64,000 bases of DNA from Malus domestica. Its lineage: Eukaryota > Streptophyta > Magnoliopsida > Rosales > Rosaceae. This document shows, in pieces, positions 36,770 through 48,774 of this stretch (position 1 is its first letter; each line of letters starts with the position of its first letter). The stretch spans positions 29,064,501-29,128,500 of the forward strand of contig NC_091664.1 of NCBI RefSeq assembly GCF_042453785.1, given 5' to 3'. The translations under genes were made by a program, and so were the position numbers. The notes beneath the pieces are model-generated. The model did no database searches. It worked only from the letters and a program-made list of their open reading frames with translations, and was not told the DNA's origin.

Positions 36770-38617
36770 ATGGCCAAAAAGAAAGTGACCCATCAACCCA
36801 TTGACACCAAAGAAGAAACCAACCACACTGCCCACAAAGCCGCCACAATGGACGAGCCCTCCGAGAAGCTCGAGAACCTCAAGGCCCTCAACTCTCTGCT
36901 GCTCAAGGAGACCAAGGACCGCCGGCAGCAGGTGGAGGCGCTGGTGCAGGCCAAGGCGGGTTTGGAGTCCCAGCTGAGTCGGTTCCGGGTGGAAAGTGAG
37001 TCGCTTGTGAGCGAGTTGAGTGGGAAGAGCGAGGAAAATGTTGGGTTGGAGTTGGAAATGAGTGTTTATGGTGTTTTTGTTCTGGCCCAGTTGGGGCAAA
37101 TGAGGAGAGAGAAAGCTGAGGTTGAGAAGGCGATGAGTGAGAGAGAGGGTGAGATTGTGGGGCTGAAAAGGGATGTGGAGGAGCTTGCGGGTGGGCTCGA
37201 AATCGAGATGGGGAAGCTGAGCAGAGTGTGCCGGGAGAGGGATTGTGTGAAGAGAGATTTTGGTGGGCTGGCCGAGGAGGCGAATGAGTTGAAGTTGAAA
37301 GTGGTGGAAATGGAGAAGAAAGAGAGGGTTTTCAGCGAGGAATTTGAGAAGTTGAAAGTGCAATGTAATGGGTTGGTGCAGGAGAAGTTTGGGAAGGAAA
37401 GGGAGGTTGAAATTGCAATGAGAGAGAAGGAGTTGGCCGAGATGAAGCATGCTGAGTCGGAGAGAGCGATCGAGGATTTGAAGATGGAGATTGAGAGGGT
37501 TGTGAGAGAAAAGAATGAGATTGAGAAGGAAAAGACCGGGCAGGAAGCAAGGATTTTTCGATTGGAGAATGAAGCGGGGCAGTTGAGTAAGATCGAATTG
37601 GGTTTGAGGAAGGATAATGAAGCATTGCAGATGAAGGTTTTGGAGTTGGAGAATAGTGTTGAGGAGGCTATGGGTACGGGAGAGGTGTTGCAGAGGGAGA
37701 TTAAGGTTTTGGGGGAAGAGAAGAGGGAGAAGGAGCAGAGTTTCGAGAAGTTAAATGAAGAAGTAAAATCACAGAAGGAACTTTTGGATATGGTTACTGA
37801 GGAATTGAAGAAAAAGGAGGAAAGAATCAAGGAAATCGAGCTAAAGAAGAGTGAGATTGAGGGGGCAAAAGTGAAGCAAGAGAAGGAAATTGCTAAATTG
37901 ATAAGTCAAGTGGTAAAAGAAAGGGATTTTGTGTGTTCGTTGCAAAATTCATCCGACGAGCAGAAGGACAAGAATGCGTGGTTGGTTTCTGAAGTTAGTC
38001 AATATAAAGATGCCCTTGATCGTGTTACGCAGGAGAAGGCAGCGGCTCTGAAGAATTTGGATGAGGAGAAGAAGAAAGTGGAAGACTTAATGCTGACTAT
38101 TTCGGGGAGGGAGAAGACGATTAAAGAAATCGAGAAAGAGTTGGAGAAACTGAGGAGTGTTAGTGAGAACATTGCCGAGGAAAACAAGGCCATGGAGAGC
38201 CGGTTGGAATCATTGGTTAAGGAAAAAGATTTGATGCAGAAGGACCTTGTCGAGGCTCAGAGGAAAATTCGTGATTGGGAGGCTAAATTTGAATCAGAAG
38301 GAACCAAGTTGACGCGGGCTTTGACTATGCTGAAGAACACCGCAGCACGCATATCTTCGACATCCGAAGGCAAGGAAGAAGTGGCTACCAGTGATCACAA
38401 TGTTGGGGAAGAAATTCAGCCATATGTGGCGGAGTTGGATGCCATACAGAATGCTTTCAGAAACAAGGAGAAGATGGTCGGAGACTTGCAGAAACAACTT
38501 GAGTCTCTGCAGAAGTCGTCAGAGGCGCAGAAGAAGAAGAGTTTCTGGACTTTGATCTCATCGGCGACAACCCTTATTGCTGCAGCTTCAATTGCATATG
38601 TTTCCAAATCACGCTGA
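36770..38617 (+). CDS. Long coiled-coil tail-anchored protein, PMD (peroxisomal and mitochondrial division factor)-like
   Basis: A single uninterrupted ORF of 615 codons begins MAKKKVTHQPIDTKEE. Residues about 35-585 are almost continuous heptad-rich coiled coil with many Glu, Lys and Leu residues. Residues about 592-610 form one hydrophobic segment (FWTLISSATTLIAAASIAYV), followed by the short basic tail SKSR. That is the layout of a C-tail-anchored membrane protein. Arabidopsis PMD1 and PMD2, coiled-coil proteins on peroxisomes and mitochondria, share this layout and a similar basic tail, but are about half as long. The assignment is by architecture and memory of Rosaceae annotations, not by a catalytic motif. 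A generic myosin-tail-like match would also occur. Several ORFs antisense to it are shadows of the repetitive codon pattern. Confidence 0.8.
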   Translation: MAKKKVTHQPIDTKEETNHTAHKAATMDEPSEKLENLKALNSLLLKETKDRRQQVEALVQAKAGLESQLSRFRVESESLVSELSGKSEENVGLELEMSVYGVFVLAQLGQMRREKAEVEKAMSEREGEIVGLKRDVEELAGGLEIEMGKLSRVCRERDCVKRDFGGLAEEANELKLKVVEMEKKERVFSEEFEKLKVQCNGLVQEKFGKEREVEIAMREKELAEMKHAESERAIEDLKMEIERVVREKNEIEKEKTGQEARIFRLENEAGQLSKIELGLRKDNEALQMKVLELENSVEEAMGTGEVLQREIKVLGEEKREKEQSFEKLNEEVKSQKELLDMVTEELKKKEERIKEIELKKSEIEGAKVKQEKEIAKLISQVVKERDFVCSLQNSSDEQKDKNAWLVSEVSQYKDALDRVTQEKAAALKNLDEEKKKVEDLMLTISGREKTIKEIEKELEKLRSVSENIAEENKAMESRLESLVKEKDLMQKDLVEAQRKIRDWEAKFESEGTKLTRALTMLKNTAARISSTSEGKEEVATSDHNVGEEIQPYVAELDAIQNAFRNKEKMVGDLQKQLESLQKSSEAQKKKSFWTLISSATTLIAAASIAYVSKSR

Positions 38618-39840
38618 GTGGCTCGGTTTGGTAGTCAATTTTGTTCTTGGATCAACCAGCACGGCGATGTCATGTCATGTTTGTCTCTTAACAACTTATA
38701 ATCTAGATAATAATGTTTTTGTTGCAGAAATCAGTCTCATGGGATACTTTGATATGCTGTCTTTTTTCTGTATGAAGGAATACGAATACCAAATCTTGTT
38801 TTCCATATCCGTTTGTGCAATTTCGTTACAACGTTAGCTTCCTTCCTATTGCTGTTCATATGATCTGTGTTATTACATGTAACTGGGAAACATATGCTTG
38901 TTAGATCAGTTGCTTCCATACGGATGCTCCTACGCAAGTTTTTCTTGCACCACGAAATCGATGTTGTATGAAAGGAAACTGTCTTTCTTAACTTGCAATC
39001 AAGGGGGTTCTCTGTCCTTTTGGCTTGGTACAACTGTGGTATCACCGATATATATACCCACATTATCTCTTGTATATATCATCGTGTGACACACGTTACG
39101 TGATGAAAGATATACTAATTCGGATATATAACTGGTTACATGTTAGTGTTTGTTGTGCAATAAGATACTTGCGTCAACATAGCACGAAGGCTCAAGCTAA
39201 CTGTTCAGTGGTCAACTGTTTTGCGTTGTAGTTGATGGCAAATGGAACTTTGAAAGATCAAGCGTTTCCTAGAATTTCACGTGACGGGAGAGGTAGAGAG
39301 TGCGATATCCGCCCGCTAGTAGATTATTTCCAATGAATGGTTAATTTACTATGTTTTTTTTCAGATTATACTCGTCCATTGCTCAATGAATGTATATGAG
39401 AAGTCTGCTATATTGGAGAAGTGTGTATTGGTTCCTAAGCCTTTTCCTTACGTGGGCTTTGGGTTCCTATGCCTTTGCCCATAACAAAGCTCCGTTGGAT
39501 TTTTTGTCTAGTAAGTAACCCAATCAAGTGTTTGCAATTCAGAACTTTTAGTCTTTTCCACTTAAAATTTCATGTGTACTGCAGACACAGTTGGAGAACA
39601 AGTTGGCTCAAGCGTCGTGTCTCTCATTCATAACTCAAAAGTTCGAATCTTCATCTATGTTGCTTCGATTAGATTAGGCTAGTTTAGAGTCTTTTAGACT
39701 ATTGCTTGGAAATTTAAATACCATTTAGTTTCATTATCGACTTTAAGATCGTATAGTTGCGTTATATCATCACAGAATCACATAATATTAACAATCTACT
39801 TACTATATGTTCATAAATTAAGATCAACAATGTATAATAT
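38618..39840. other. 3' UTR and intergenic spacer
   Basis: The first part probably contains the 3' UTR of the coiled-coil gene. Beyond it I see only AT-rich spacer with short chance ORFs. Confidence 0.5.
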
Positions 39841-39845
39841 TAGTA

Positions 39846-40540
39846 AATAAGTATGTTGATGACAGTATATAATCCGTCTGTGGCCGTCACACTGAAATTT
39901 TCATGTTTTAAAAAACTTCCGTCTTCATCTTTCAATTTTTGTCATTCAACAACTTAGTAAATAAATATGCTGATGACAGTGTATAACCAGTGTGTGGCAG
40001 TCACATCGAAATATCTATGTAAAAACAGTTTATTTATCTATCAACTTCTATCATTCAACAACTTAATAGATAAGTATGTTGAAGAGAGTGTATAATCAGT
40101 GTGTGGCAATCATAATGGAGAATCTGTATTTTAAAAACACTTTCATCTTCATCTATCAACTTTTATCATTCAACAACTCAATAGATAAGTATGTTAACAG
40201 TGCATAATTAATGTGTGACAGTCACATTGAAATATCTATGCGTTTAAACACTTTCATCTTCATCTATCAACCTCTATCATTCAACAACTCAATAGATAAA
40301 CATACGTTGATGAAAAAGCGATCACGATGCACGAAATGGTCACACCAAAATATGTTTTAAAAACACTTTCATCTTCATTTATCAACTGTTATTGTTCAAA
40401 TAAGTACGTTGACAACAATGCATAATCAATGCATATCAGTCACAACAAAATATATGTATATTAAAAACACTTGCATCTTCATCTATCAACTTTTATCATT
40501 CGATGACTCAATAGATAAGCATATGCTGACGACGAAACGG
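39846..40540 (+). repeat. Tandem array, about 110-bp unit, six and a half copies
   Basis: Units begin at about 39846, 39956, 40062, 40179, 40290, 40398 and 40509. Each has AATAGATAAGTATGTTGATG, a GACAGTG-ATAATCAGTGTGTGGCAGTCACA block, AAAAACACTTTCATCTTCAT and CTATCAACTTTTATCATTCA. Neighbouring units differ by substitutions and small indels, and spacing is 106-117 bp. It is a minisatellite- or satellite-like array in a gene-free region. Confidence 0.92.
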
Positions 40541-43469
40541 CCACGGATCGCATCTGGTGATTCAACCAACGAATCATACGTCTCCAAATCCATGAATTCT
40601 TCGACATTATTACCAAAATTAAGATTTTGCAAACGTCACTTGATCCGATAACATTGTTGGTTGATATGAAACCTGCATAGTGGCTGACGACTGCACTGTG
40701 TGTTAGGCAATCCTCAACTTATCTATAAATAAACCACTTGTCTTTCTCTCTTGTCAATTCAATTAACTAATAGCATGCGTTTTGATTAACTTGATCTAAA
40801 CCATAATTAATTGTCAATTAATTAAAGTTAAAACTAGGGTTCATCATGTCTTTTTCAGAAGCTTAGCTGTGTCTTACTGTGCTGGGTTTTTTAAATCATT
40901 GTGGAGAAAGCAACTCCCACAGATGATGAGATTCATTGTTTGATTCCAAACGTGGTCCCTTTAGAAAAAGCGACCCAAAAGCCAACAACCACTAATTTGG
41001 GACTTTTGTTTTCCTTTAGAAACAAGTCTATCTTTTGCTTCTCCTCCCTCAACCTCTGACCTAACTAGTTGGTTAACGACACCTGATCATGTTATTTGTA
41101 GGGCATCTCTTATAAAAGTTTAAAATTCTCAATTCCACGCTTATCTCACATGATATGATAGTTATCTGACTAGCTGAATAGTGAGATATTCTCCCAAAAA
41201 CCATGTCTTACTGTATTTCGCTACTTTTTCGACTCCACGTAAGTACAGCTTTCGTTATAGACAATCTTAGTTTCTCACCCTTCGTGATAATTGTTTGATT
41301 TTTCATGCTCAAATTTTTATCGTAAGCAGCCTTAACGAAGTTCCCCTAACAATATTTCTTTCCATCTATAAACAAGAGGCCTTCAATTCATGAATTGACA
41401 AGCATGAGCGAATATATCAGTCTCCATCAGTCCCGAATATGAACTATTTTTCAATCATTTAGCAGCCTATTGAGAATTAGGGACAAAGATTTTCAGTTTT
41501 CCTTGGAAAATCTTGGGTCAAATCCTTTAAATACTATCATTAGGGTCACCTCTTAAAGTAGTTAATTGTAGGTATTATGAAAACGCTAGCTCAAAAACTT
41601 TTTGCACACCTATAGGGTTGTTTAATCTGTTTTTTTTTTTTTTGTCGGCCAAAAAAAAGGGGCTTTAAGTACGAAAGTAACCCACTTTCTATTGATTTAT
41701 TTTTAACATGATCCAGTATATTCAATGTCGTAAAATAATTGATTAAATTTATAAATATTTATATTATTATATTTATTGTACTAAACAGTATTTCCGACGT
41801 ACTAAAAAAGTTTCTCTCTTTCAAATGTATATGCATCGAAAGATGCTTGGATGTGACTATTAGATTGTACTTTGGTGCTTATAAACTTTGTCCTATAGCC
41901 AATTGCTCTCTTTTTTCCTTTCTGCCTTTTGTGAAGGCCTTTGGTCACTTGTTCGAAAATGTAAATACAATTATTCACTCTTCTCAATAGAAAAAAATCT
42001 TGTCTAAGAGTGAAAGATCTATGTGATCAGTGAGATGCTTTGATGGAATGTATCGTCTAGTGATAAAGTATAATTATTCTTTTTTCATATAAGAAGTTAT
42101 CGGATAGAGTAAGAGATACACGTGATGATTGAGACATAAAAGACGAGGATATATAGCAGGTGAAAAAGCAAAATCACTCCTAATCGTATGGAAAGATCTT
42201 GGCTCTAGCCATAGATATACGGTGTGAGTGAGACATGAAAAACTCTTTTGCAACTAATGCATCCTCCCAATGTCATCACCATTCGATACACGCTTGTCAC
42301 GTTTCCAAAAAGTGAATCATCTGTCCAATAGACATTTGTCACGTGTTCAAAAAATGAACTACCATTCAATTAAGGCTTGCCATGTGGTGATTGGTGACAA
42401 GAGAGAATTTTTCGAATCAAACTCAAACGGAGATATTATCCGGTGATAAGGCTGAATCACTCCTACCCATTCATACCCTTCTTCCCATGCTTAGCAGCTT
42501 GTGTGGATGATGTTACACTCAAAATCTTCAAAAGACAAGGTAGTTCTTCTTTTTTCCAAAAGTTCAGAGGAAAAGAACGGTTTGGATCCTCTCCAAACCT
42601 TAGCGTCCGGAGCTTAATGATAACAAAAATCGAGTCATTGGTTTGCGTGTAAGAAAACTTAGAATCCTTAGTTTATATGAGGTGAACTAGCGAAATAAGT
42701 TAATCGAGACCGTTTATTCGAACGGGCCAGATTGACTAATCCTTTATCTTCAGACAATGAGATTCGGAGCGAATCTCTGTCAAAAAAGATGTAGTACTAC
42801 ACAGATTAATTACCAACAGAATGTAGCAGATTAGAGGCTGAGGAGTTTCAAACCCACTGAAAATTTGAGCAGAGATTTCAACATCAATATCCACTGTTCT
42901 TAAACATTTCTTAACATGCTTAAGAGCAGAACAAACAATTGGCAACTGCCAATACACAAACATCTTATATAATCTTAGAACATATACATATAAACATTAC
43001 AAGAACAACGATTCCATGGATAAATTTTTCCATCCATGTTCCGATAATTAGCTATATATTACATTAGCAAGTCACTGAATCGTCGATCAGCCACTAGAGA
43101 TGTTACACCAACAACCCCCGGTCCTCCTCTTCGTTGTGGTCAGAAGCCGGAATCCTTGGATCTTAACATTCATAGGACTGCTAAACTTTAGTTAATAGAT
43201 TCTGCTGTCTGCAAAAGCTTTATCGAACCAACTAACAAAATACGATGATCCAGCTAGATGCAGAATCACACACTCCTTTGCATCCAACAACCAAAGCCTA
43301 GCCCTCGTCGTACAAGAACCAGGCCAAAGCAGGATCTTAGTGCCACAATTATCAATACAACAGTAAATTACTATAGCTACACAATCTTACAAACTGCAAA
43401 CAATCCCTTCATTATTCTGGGAGTGTCAAGCTTAGGTTATATATCATCGAGTGGTATAAGTCAATTTTA
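40541..43469. other. Intergenic spacer, no gene recognised
   Basis: AT-rich and without credible ORFs. A good TATA-like word (CTATAAATA) at about 40725-40733 is followed by no ORF; an RNA gene there is possible but unsupported. The last 400 bases (about 43050-43469) are probably the 3' UTR of GID1, which reads leftwards. Confidence 0.5.
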
Positions 43470-44993
43470 TCAATTATCGGAGAGCACGAATTTACTTATC
43501 TCATCCATCACGGTGTAGAAATGCTCATTATTCGGCAACAGGTAGAAACCAATTGTGGCCTGCTCAAGATACATAAGTTTGATGTTTTTGCCAGCACTCT
43601 CGAGCCCTCTGGCGTAAGCCAATTGCCAGTCCTGAACAAGATCCAAACCAGCCACCACAACAAGGCTCTTCGGGAACTTGACAGCTTCGAGGCTTTGACC
43701 ACGGGGACCAAATGGGTTACATGCTGGATGGTCCCTATCTTCACCATCAGGGAGAAAAGCTCTCCAGTACCAGTCCCGGTCTTGGATGGTTACAAAGTAT
43801 TTCCCATCCAATCGCAACTCGGATTCAGTCCGCTCCTGCCCACCAAACATAGGGTTGAGCAGTATATTTCCCAGTACATTGATTCCAGATTCTGCTGCTC
43901 TTAAAGCAACATTGTGTACAATGTTCCCGCCAGAGCTATCGCCAGCTAGATAGATATGAACGTTTGAGTCCCTTGTACTTTTAAGCCATGATCTAGAGTT
44001 CACCCACCTCAGGGCTGTCCATCCATCATCATAGGCACATGGATAGCGATTTTCAGGAGCCCTACGATAATTCACAGAGACCACTACAGCCTTGCAGATA
44101 CCAACTAGTCGGCGACACAGAATATCATATATACCACTGTTTGAAGAGGAGTGTGCAAAGCTTCCACCATGGAAGAAAACTATGACAGGAAGAACCTCTT
44201 GGCTCACCGCTCTCTCAGGATCAACAATGTTCAGCGGGGATAGATTAGCATCGTCCGGATGATAGATTCGACTGAGCAGGCTAGTTTCACGGTCGATGAT
44301 GACATCAAACGAGACAACCCCATCAACAGGGTTAGAATTGGCTGGCACTTTCCGGTCAAGGAATTCTGCCAAGTGGCGGTTGAAGGTCCCGTCAGGGCGG
44401 CGCAGAAGATTGTATGACAGCTTAAAATTGGAGATGAGGACCCATGTATTCAATGGAACCACCATCTGTAAAAAGAGCGCATCCGATTCCATAAATTTTT
44501 TACATATGTCAATGTCTTATTCCAACATAACAACAACACAAAACCAACAAAAACATTCCCGTAAAGATGTAGAATCGCAAACAAACCGGAAAAACACATG
44601 TTCATCTATACATTTTCTTAGAGCTGAAGCTTTCCCATGACAAAACCACAACATTAAATCCATCAAACAATGAAATCTCCAACCAAGAACATCTCCAAAA
44701 CATGATGAACTCGAACAAGCATAACAAACCCAATAATCATATCCTTATCAAACATTAAAAACAGCTAAAAACCTCAACTCAAACCAGAACAATGTCTTCA
44801 TCCCCAATGAAAGAAACAAATCAGCTTTTCAACAACAAAATCACAAACCAAAAACCGTATCCCAGATAACCCATTAAGATAAACTCCATCCAACATAAAA
44901 AAACACAGAAAAAATCAAACTTTGAATCAGCAAAAACCAAAGAAAAGTTGTTACCCTGGATTCACTAACGTTGACTTCATTGCCCCCAGACAT
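43470..44993 (-). CDS. GID1: Gibberellin receptor GID1 (GID1B/C-like)
   Basis: On the minus strand exon 1 (44955-44993) gives MSGGNEVNVSESR, and exon 2 (43470-44465) continues MVVPLNTWVLISNFK to KFVLSDN. The total is 344 residues, the family's normal length, with one intron of 489 bp at the position conserved in GID1 genes. The protein has the hormone-sensitive-lipase fold: HGGSFAHSSSN (residues 112-122), GDSSG with Ser190, and GLDLVQDWQ. The third catalytic residue, His in true lipases, is Ile318 (ATIGFYLLPNN), as expected for GID1, which binds gibberellin rather than hydrolysing esters. The N-terminal lid that closes on gibberellin and contacts DELLA is complete. It should act as a nuclear and cytosolic receptor promoting DELLA degradation. 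All diagnostic residues are intact. Confidence 0.96.
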
Positions 44994-45480
44994 GGAAACC
45001 GGTCTGAAGAATTCCCCCACCAAAATCTAAGCTTGAAGAAAACCCAGCCCAGATCTTTCGAGAGCAGAGCAAACCCACCCCACGAAACCTCACGTATTAA
45101 CGCAGAAGCAGAAACTAAAAAGCAAAAGCCAGGCAGCCAAAACGAGCAAGCAAAAGCACCTTAACTTTGAATCTCTCTCCTGTTCTCTTCTCTCTCTACA
45201 AGATCGTACTCTCTTAACCCATTGGTCCCAGACAAAACAAGCCCCTAATCTCTAGGGGAAACCTCTCTCTGCATTCATGTGATGCGATGACAAATCTCAC
45301 TACCAATAAAACGGAGCAATGGAGTGTGCTTGTGTGGAAGGGGTGCAGGATAAGATCGGTGGCGCAAGTTAGCAGATCAGTCGGGGTAAAGCGCTAACGT
45401 GTGATGGGAGTTAATAGGGGGTGCGCGAGAGAGAGGGGAAGGGGACAAAGTGAGCGGCCGAAAGAAACACGGTTAGTGGA
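44994..45480 (-). promoter_or_regulatory. GID1 5' UTR and promoter region
   Basis: Upstream of the GID1 start the minus strand is rich in AG with GAGAGAGA-type tracts (about 45170-45200 and 45425-45440). No single well-placed TATA box is obvious. Exact start of transcription not determined. Confidence 0.4.
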
Positions 45481-45807
45481 ACCCACCTATCCAAAAGCAA
45501 TTAAATTCGTTAATTAATTATTTTATTAGTATTTTTCCTAATAAATCTCACAGGACATTGTCGCAGACTAATTTTTATTCTTCGTGCATAATCAAATACC
45601 ACATAGGGCAACAACGTAATTTAGACTTTCAGGTCAAAGACACACCAAATATAGTCAATGACTCCAAAGATTAGATACAAGAATTTGAACTCGAGTTAGG
45701 GATTCCAACCGATGCTTGCTTTCTACTGTATAAACCTCTTAAGGGTTTTCATTTATTAGTAACTCATATGTTAGTTAAGCAAGTTTTTTAAGTCAAATGT
45801 GGTTTAA

Positions 45808-47060
45808 GCAAGTTGGTTTGTTGGTTTGTTGGTGAGTGTAACTATTTAATTGTGTGATCCATATCGAACAGATATGAACGTTAATTATATTTGATATTCA
45901 GTATAATGTTCTTACGCTCACGCACAAATTTAACATCTACCGACAAATTAGAGTGTAATTAAATTTGTACATAAATTCAAATTTTTTTTTTGTATTTAAG
46001 AATTCATTAATAACGCATATGTCAATATGAGTTACCCAAATTGATTTGTTGTTAAGTGTAACTGTATAAACTGTCTGACTGTGTGAACAACGTTGAAAAG
46101 AGAAGAAATCCAATTATATTCGAAATACTCAGCCAATCACATTTGAAATTCTCTCGTGGAATGGCTCTCAAATGTATATCACATAAAACATGAGCCAAAA
46201 CCTAATATAGCACATCGTCGTAGAAATGTGCTCGCTCCCATAGTCAAATATAAATGTAGCTAAATTTTTTTATTAATTCATTTTTATTTCGGTATTTCAA
46301 TTCATTAACAGTGCAAACGTGAATATGAGTTGGGCAAGTGGTCATGTAAATGTAGGTTATGCAAGTTGGTTTGTCATTAAGTGTAACTGTATTAACTGTT
46401 TGACATATCGAACATAGATGAAAGCAAACTATATTTGAGATTCCCCTCTTCTCAAATGTACGTCGTATAAAACATGTTGATGACTCCTATGAGGTGACGC
46501 AATCGTTTAGCACCTCGTCAAAGCAATGTGATGTGCTCAAATTTAAATCTAGTTACCAACAACTTAGATGTAATTAGATTCATTAATTAATTCATTTTTT
46601 TATATATTTAAAAGTTCATTAATAATGCATATGTAAATGTGAGTTAGGCAAGTTATTATCGCAAATGTGAGTTATGCAAGTTGGTTTATATTCGCTCTAA
46701 ATATAGCTTGCTATTTAGTTTGAGAAACAAGTCGGTCACAACATAGTTTCTTTGGATTAGTTGTCATATCGGCGAATTTGCAGTACTTATTCGTTTTCAA
46801 TAATATTCCTAGTTTTGTAGTGTAATTGTATAAACTGTATGACATGAACAATATCAAATAAAGAAGGAGGCAAGCGTTTCGGGGATTCTTGCCAAAAAGG
46901 GCTTTCAAATATGCGACGTAGAAAACATATTGATGACTCTCAAGAGTTGACGCAATTGTTAGAGCAATATTCCAGCTTGCGCACTCAAATTTAAGTCCAA
47001 TTACCAATAAATTAGTATTTTTATTGTTAATTAATTTTTTTTTGTATTTAAAATTCATTA
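45808..47060 (+). repeat. Diverged tandem array, unit about 230-330 bp, four copies plus a fragment
   Basis: Units are recognised by GCAAGTTGGTTTG followed by TTAAGTGTAACTGTATAAAC, then GAACA, then CTCAAATGTA-GTCGTATAAAACAT, and finally TTCATTAATAATGCATATGT. Anchors are at about 45808, 46035, 46371 and 46676. A detached fragment with GCAAATGTGAGTTAGACAAG lies at 47835-47885. Copies have diverged by many small indels. Confidence 0.8.
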
Positions 47061-47942
47061 ATAACTAGCAATTGCACGCATGCTATGCATGTTTTGAGCA
47101 ATTGAGGAGTTTTATTCTTCAAAAGAGAGGTGAAGAGAATGTGGGATTGTGAGAAATTAAAATTTCTATTAAATTGACTATGTAGTTTGACATATCCTTG
47201 ATAATTAATATTGTTGTTTAATATACTAAGGCCAAAATTGAAAAAATAAGAACATAATTGAAATTTTATAAAAGGTCTTACTTTCTTAATAATAGTATAG
47301 ATGTATATATATGTACGTGTTAAGATTAAGGGACAAAAAATTTAACACGTATATTTTTTTTAACCTTTAGATCTATACACATCTAACGGTTATGAATAGA
47401 AATCAACATGACTCATCAAAACTCAATATTAAATGATATGGCCATACATGAAAATAAAAGTAAATTTCAACTAATAAAAATATTTTGAGAAAAGTTAAAA
47501 GCATAAAATTGATAAATCTGTTTTTAAAAATTGGCTGTGAGGGCTTGATGTGTTTCCCCTCCCCTTTCGATTACAGTGTCTTTCTGATATTTCTCTTTTC
47601 AGTTTTATTTTATTTCAATTTTATTTCTTATTGATTTTCTTATTAATTATAATTCCTTATTGCCACCATACCATTGTATGACAATAAAGCTTCCACATCA
47701 TCTCTATTTATAACCATTGAATGTTATGAAACCTAATGATTTAAAACAAGTGTAAGATATTTGTCAAAAACTCTGTTCCTTGGTCCTGACCCTATATACA
47801 TGTGGAAGTGAATTAAGTATATTGCTTAAGCATTAGTGACTTAGGCAAGTTGTTCATGCAAATGTGAGTTAGACAAGTTGGTATGTCGTTGCTTTACAAA
47901 AGAAGAAAAAAAAAGCGTTGGTGGTGCCGAAATACCAACTTG
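47061..47942. other. AT-rich spacer, no gene recognised
   Basis: This stretch has no coding signal. It contains the detached array fragment at 47835-47885 and an A-rich run just before the RTE fragment. Confidence 0.55.
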
Positions 47943-48275
47943 TTAGGGGTGAGGATCGGAGATCAAGAAATACCAAAGAACGACGGCTTTCGCTACTTAG
48001 GATCTATCTTGCAAAAGAATGGATGAAGTGGAAGAGTGCATCCGGCGTGTTGTGTGACCGCCATATGCCACTAAAGCTCAAGGGAAAATTTTATAAGACG
48101 GCAATAAGGTCGGCGATGCTGTATGGCACAGAATGTTAGGCGGTGAAGCATCAACAAGTACATAAAATGGGTGTAGCGGAGATAAGGATGTTTCGTTGGA
48201 TGTGTGGGCACACGAGAAATGATAAAATTAAGAATGAGGATATCCGAGATAAAGTAGGAATAACCGAAATTGAAT
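47943..48275 (+). mobile_element. RTE-type LINE fragment, copy C
   Basis: Closely similar to 2038-2410 of copy A and 6361-6733 of copy B, beginning GTTAGGGGTGAGGATCGG. About 43 bp present in both other copies are missing after GCAAAAGAA (near 48019), which shifts the frame, and TGG at 48137-48139 has become TAG. The fragment ends near 48275 in the middle of the C-terminal domain, and neither natural end is present. Confidence 0.9.
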
Positions 48276-48627
48276 GAAATATATCCTTCAATTTAAGATA
48301 TCCTTCAAACGAGTTAAATTGGACGAAAGTATACCATGCTAACCTCGAATTCTTTTGGGAAAAGAATCCCGTTAAGTAGGAGGTTATGTGTTTGCTCTTA
48401 CACTAAGATTTTAAGCTCAGCAACTGGTGAATCAGGTAATTTTTATTTTGATACTTCTTATTCTTGTTCAATTAACTTTATTTTCCAATCTAAATTTATT
48501 ATTAAATATATTTTTTGGGCCTCTTGCTTTTAGCCACGTTTTCAAGCAAAAAAGAGTGTAGATTATTGATTTTTCAAAAACAAATCATCAATCAAAGAGG
48601 AGAAATGAGGAATTTAAAATTGGGAAC

Positions 48628-48774
48628 TTTAACGGGAAGTTTTTGGTACTTTTCACATTAATAAAAAATCACAATTTTACTCTAAAAAGTTAATCATGGT
48701 ATTATTCACTTACAATACATTTTTATCATTTTCGTTATAACTCAAAACTTTTAAGTTATTTTCATTAGTTTTCC
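48628..48774 (+). repeat. Rosaceae-type short MITE, copy 1
   Basis: About 147 bp starting TTTAACGGGAAG, with a TACTCTAAAAAGTTAATCAT core, CATTTTCGTTATAACTCAAA, and ending ATTTTCATTAGTTTTCC. The same family occurs at 55436-55586, 56518-56655 and 60609-60732. I recall this as a very abundant apple/pear MITE; copy number was not checked. Confidence 0.75.

Noticed and set aside
36740-37830. Two long minus-strand ORFs opposite the coiled-coil gene
   Set aside because: They are antisense shadows of a Glu/Lys-rich codon pattern (many Ser, Phe, Leu and His residues) and have no own features.
40725-40733. TATA-like word as a promoter of an unseen RNA gene
   Set aside because: No hairpin, ORF or other signal follows; not enough evidence.
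43521-43904. Plus-strand ORF of 127 codons opposite GID1
   Set aside because: Antisense to conserved GID1 coding sequence; shadow ORF.
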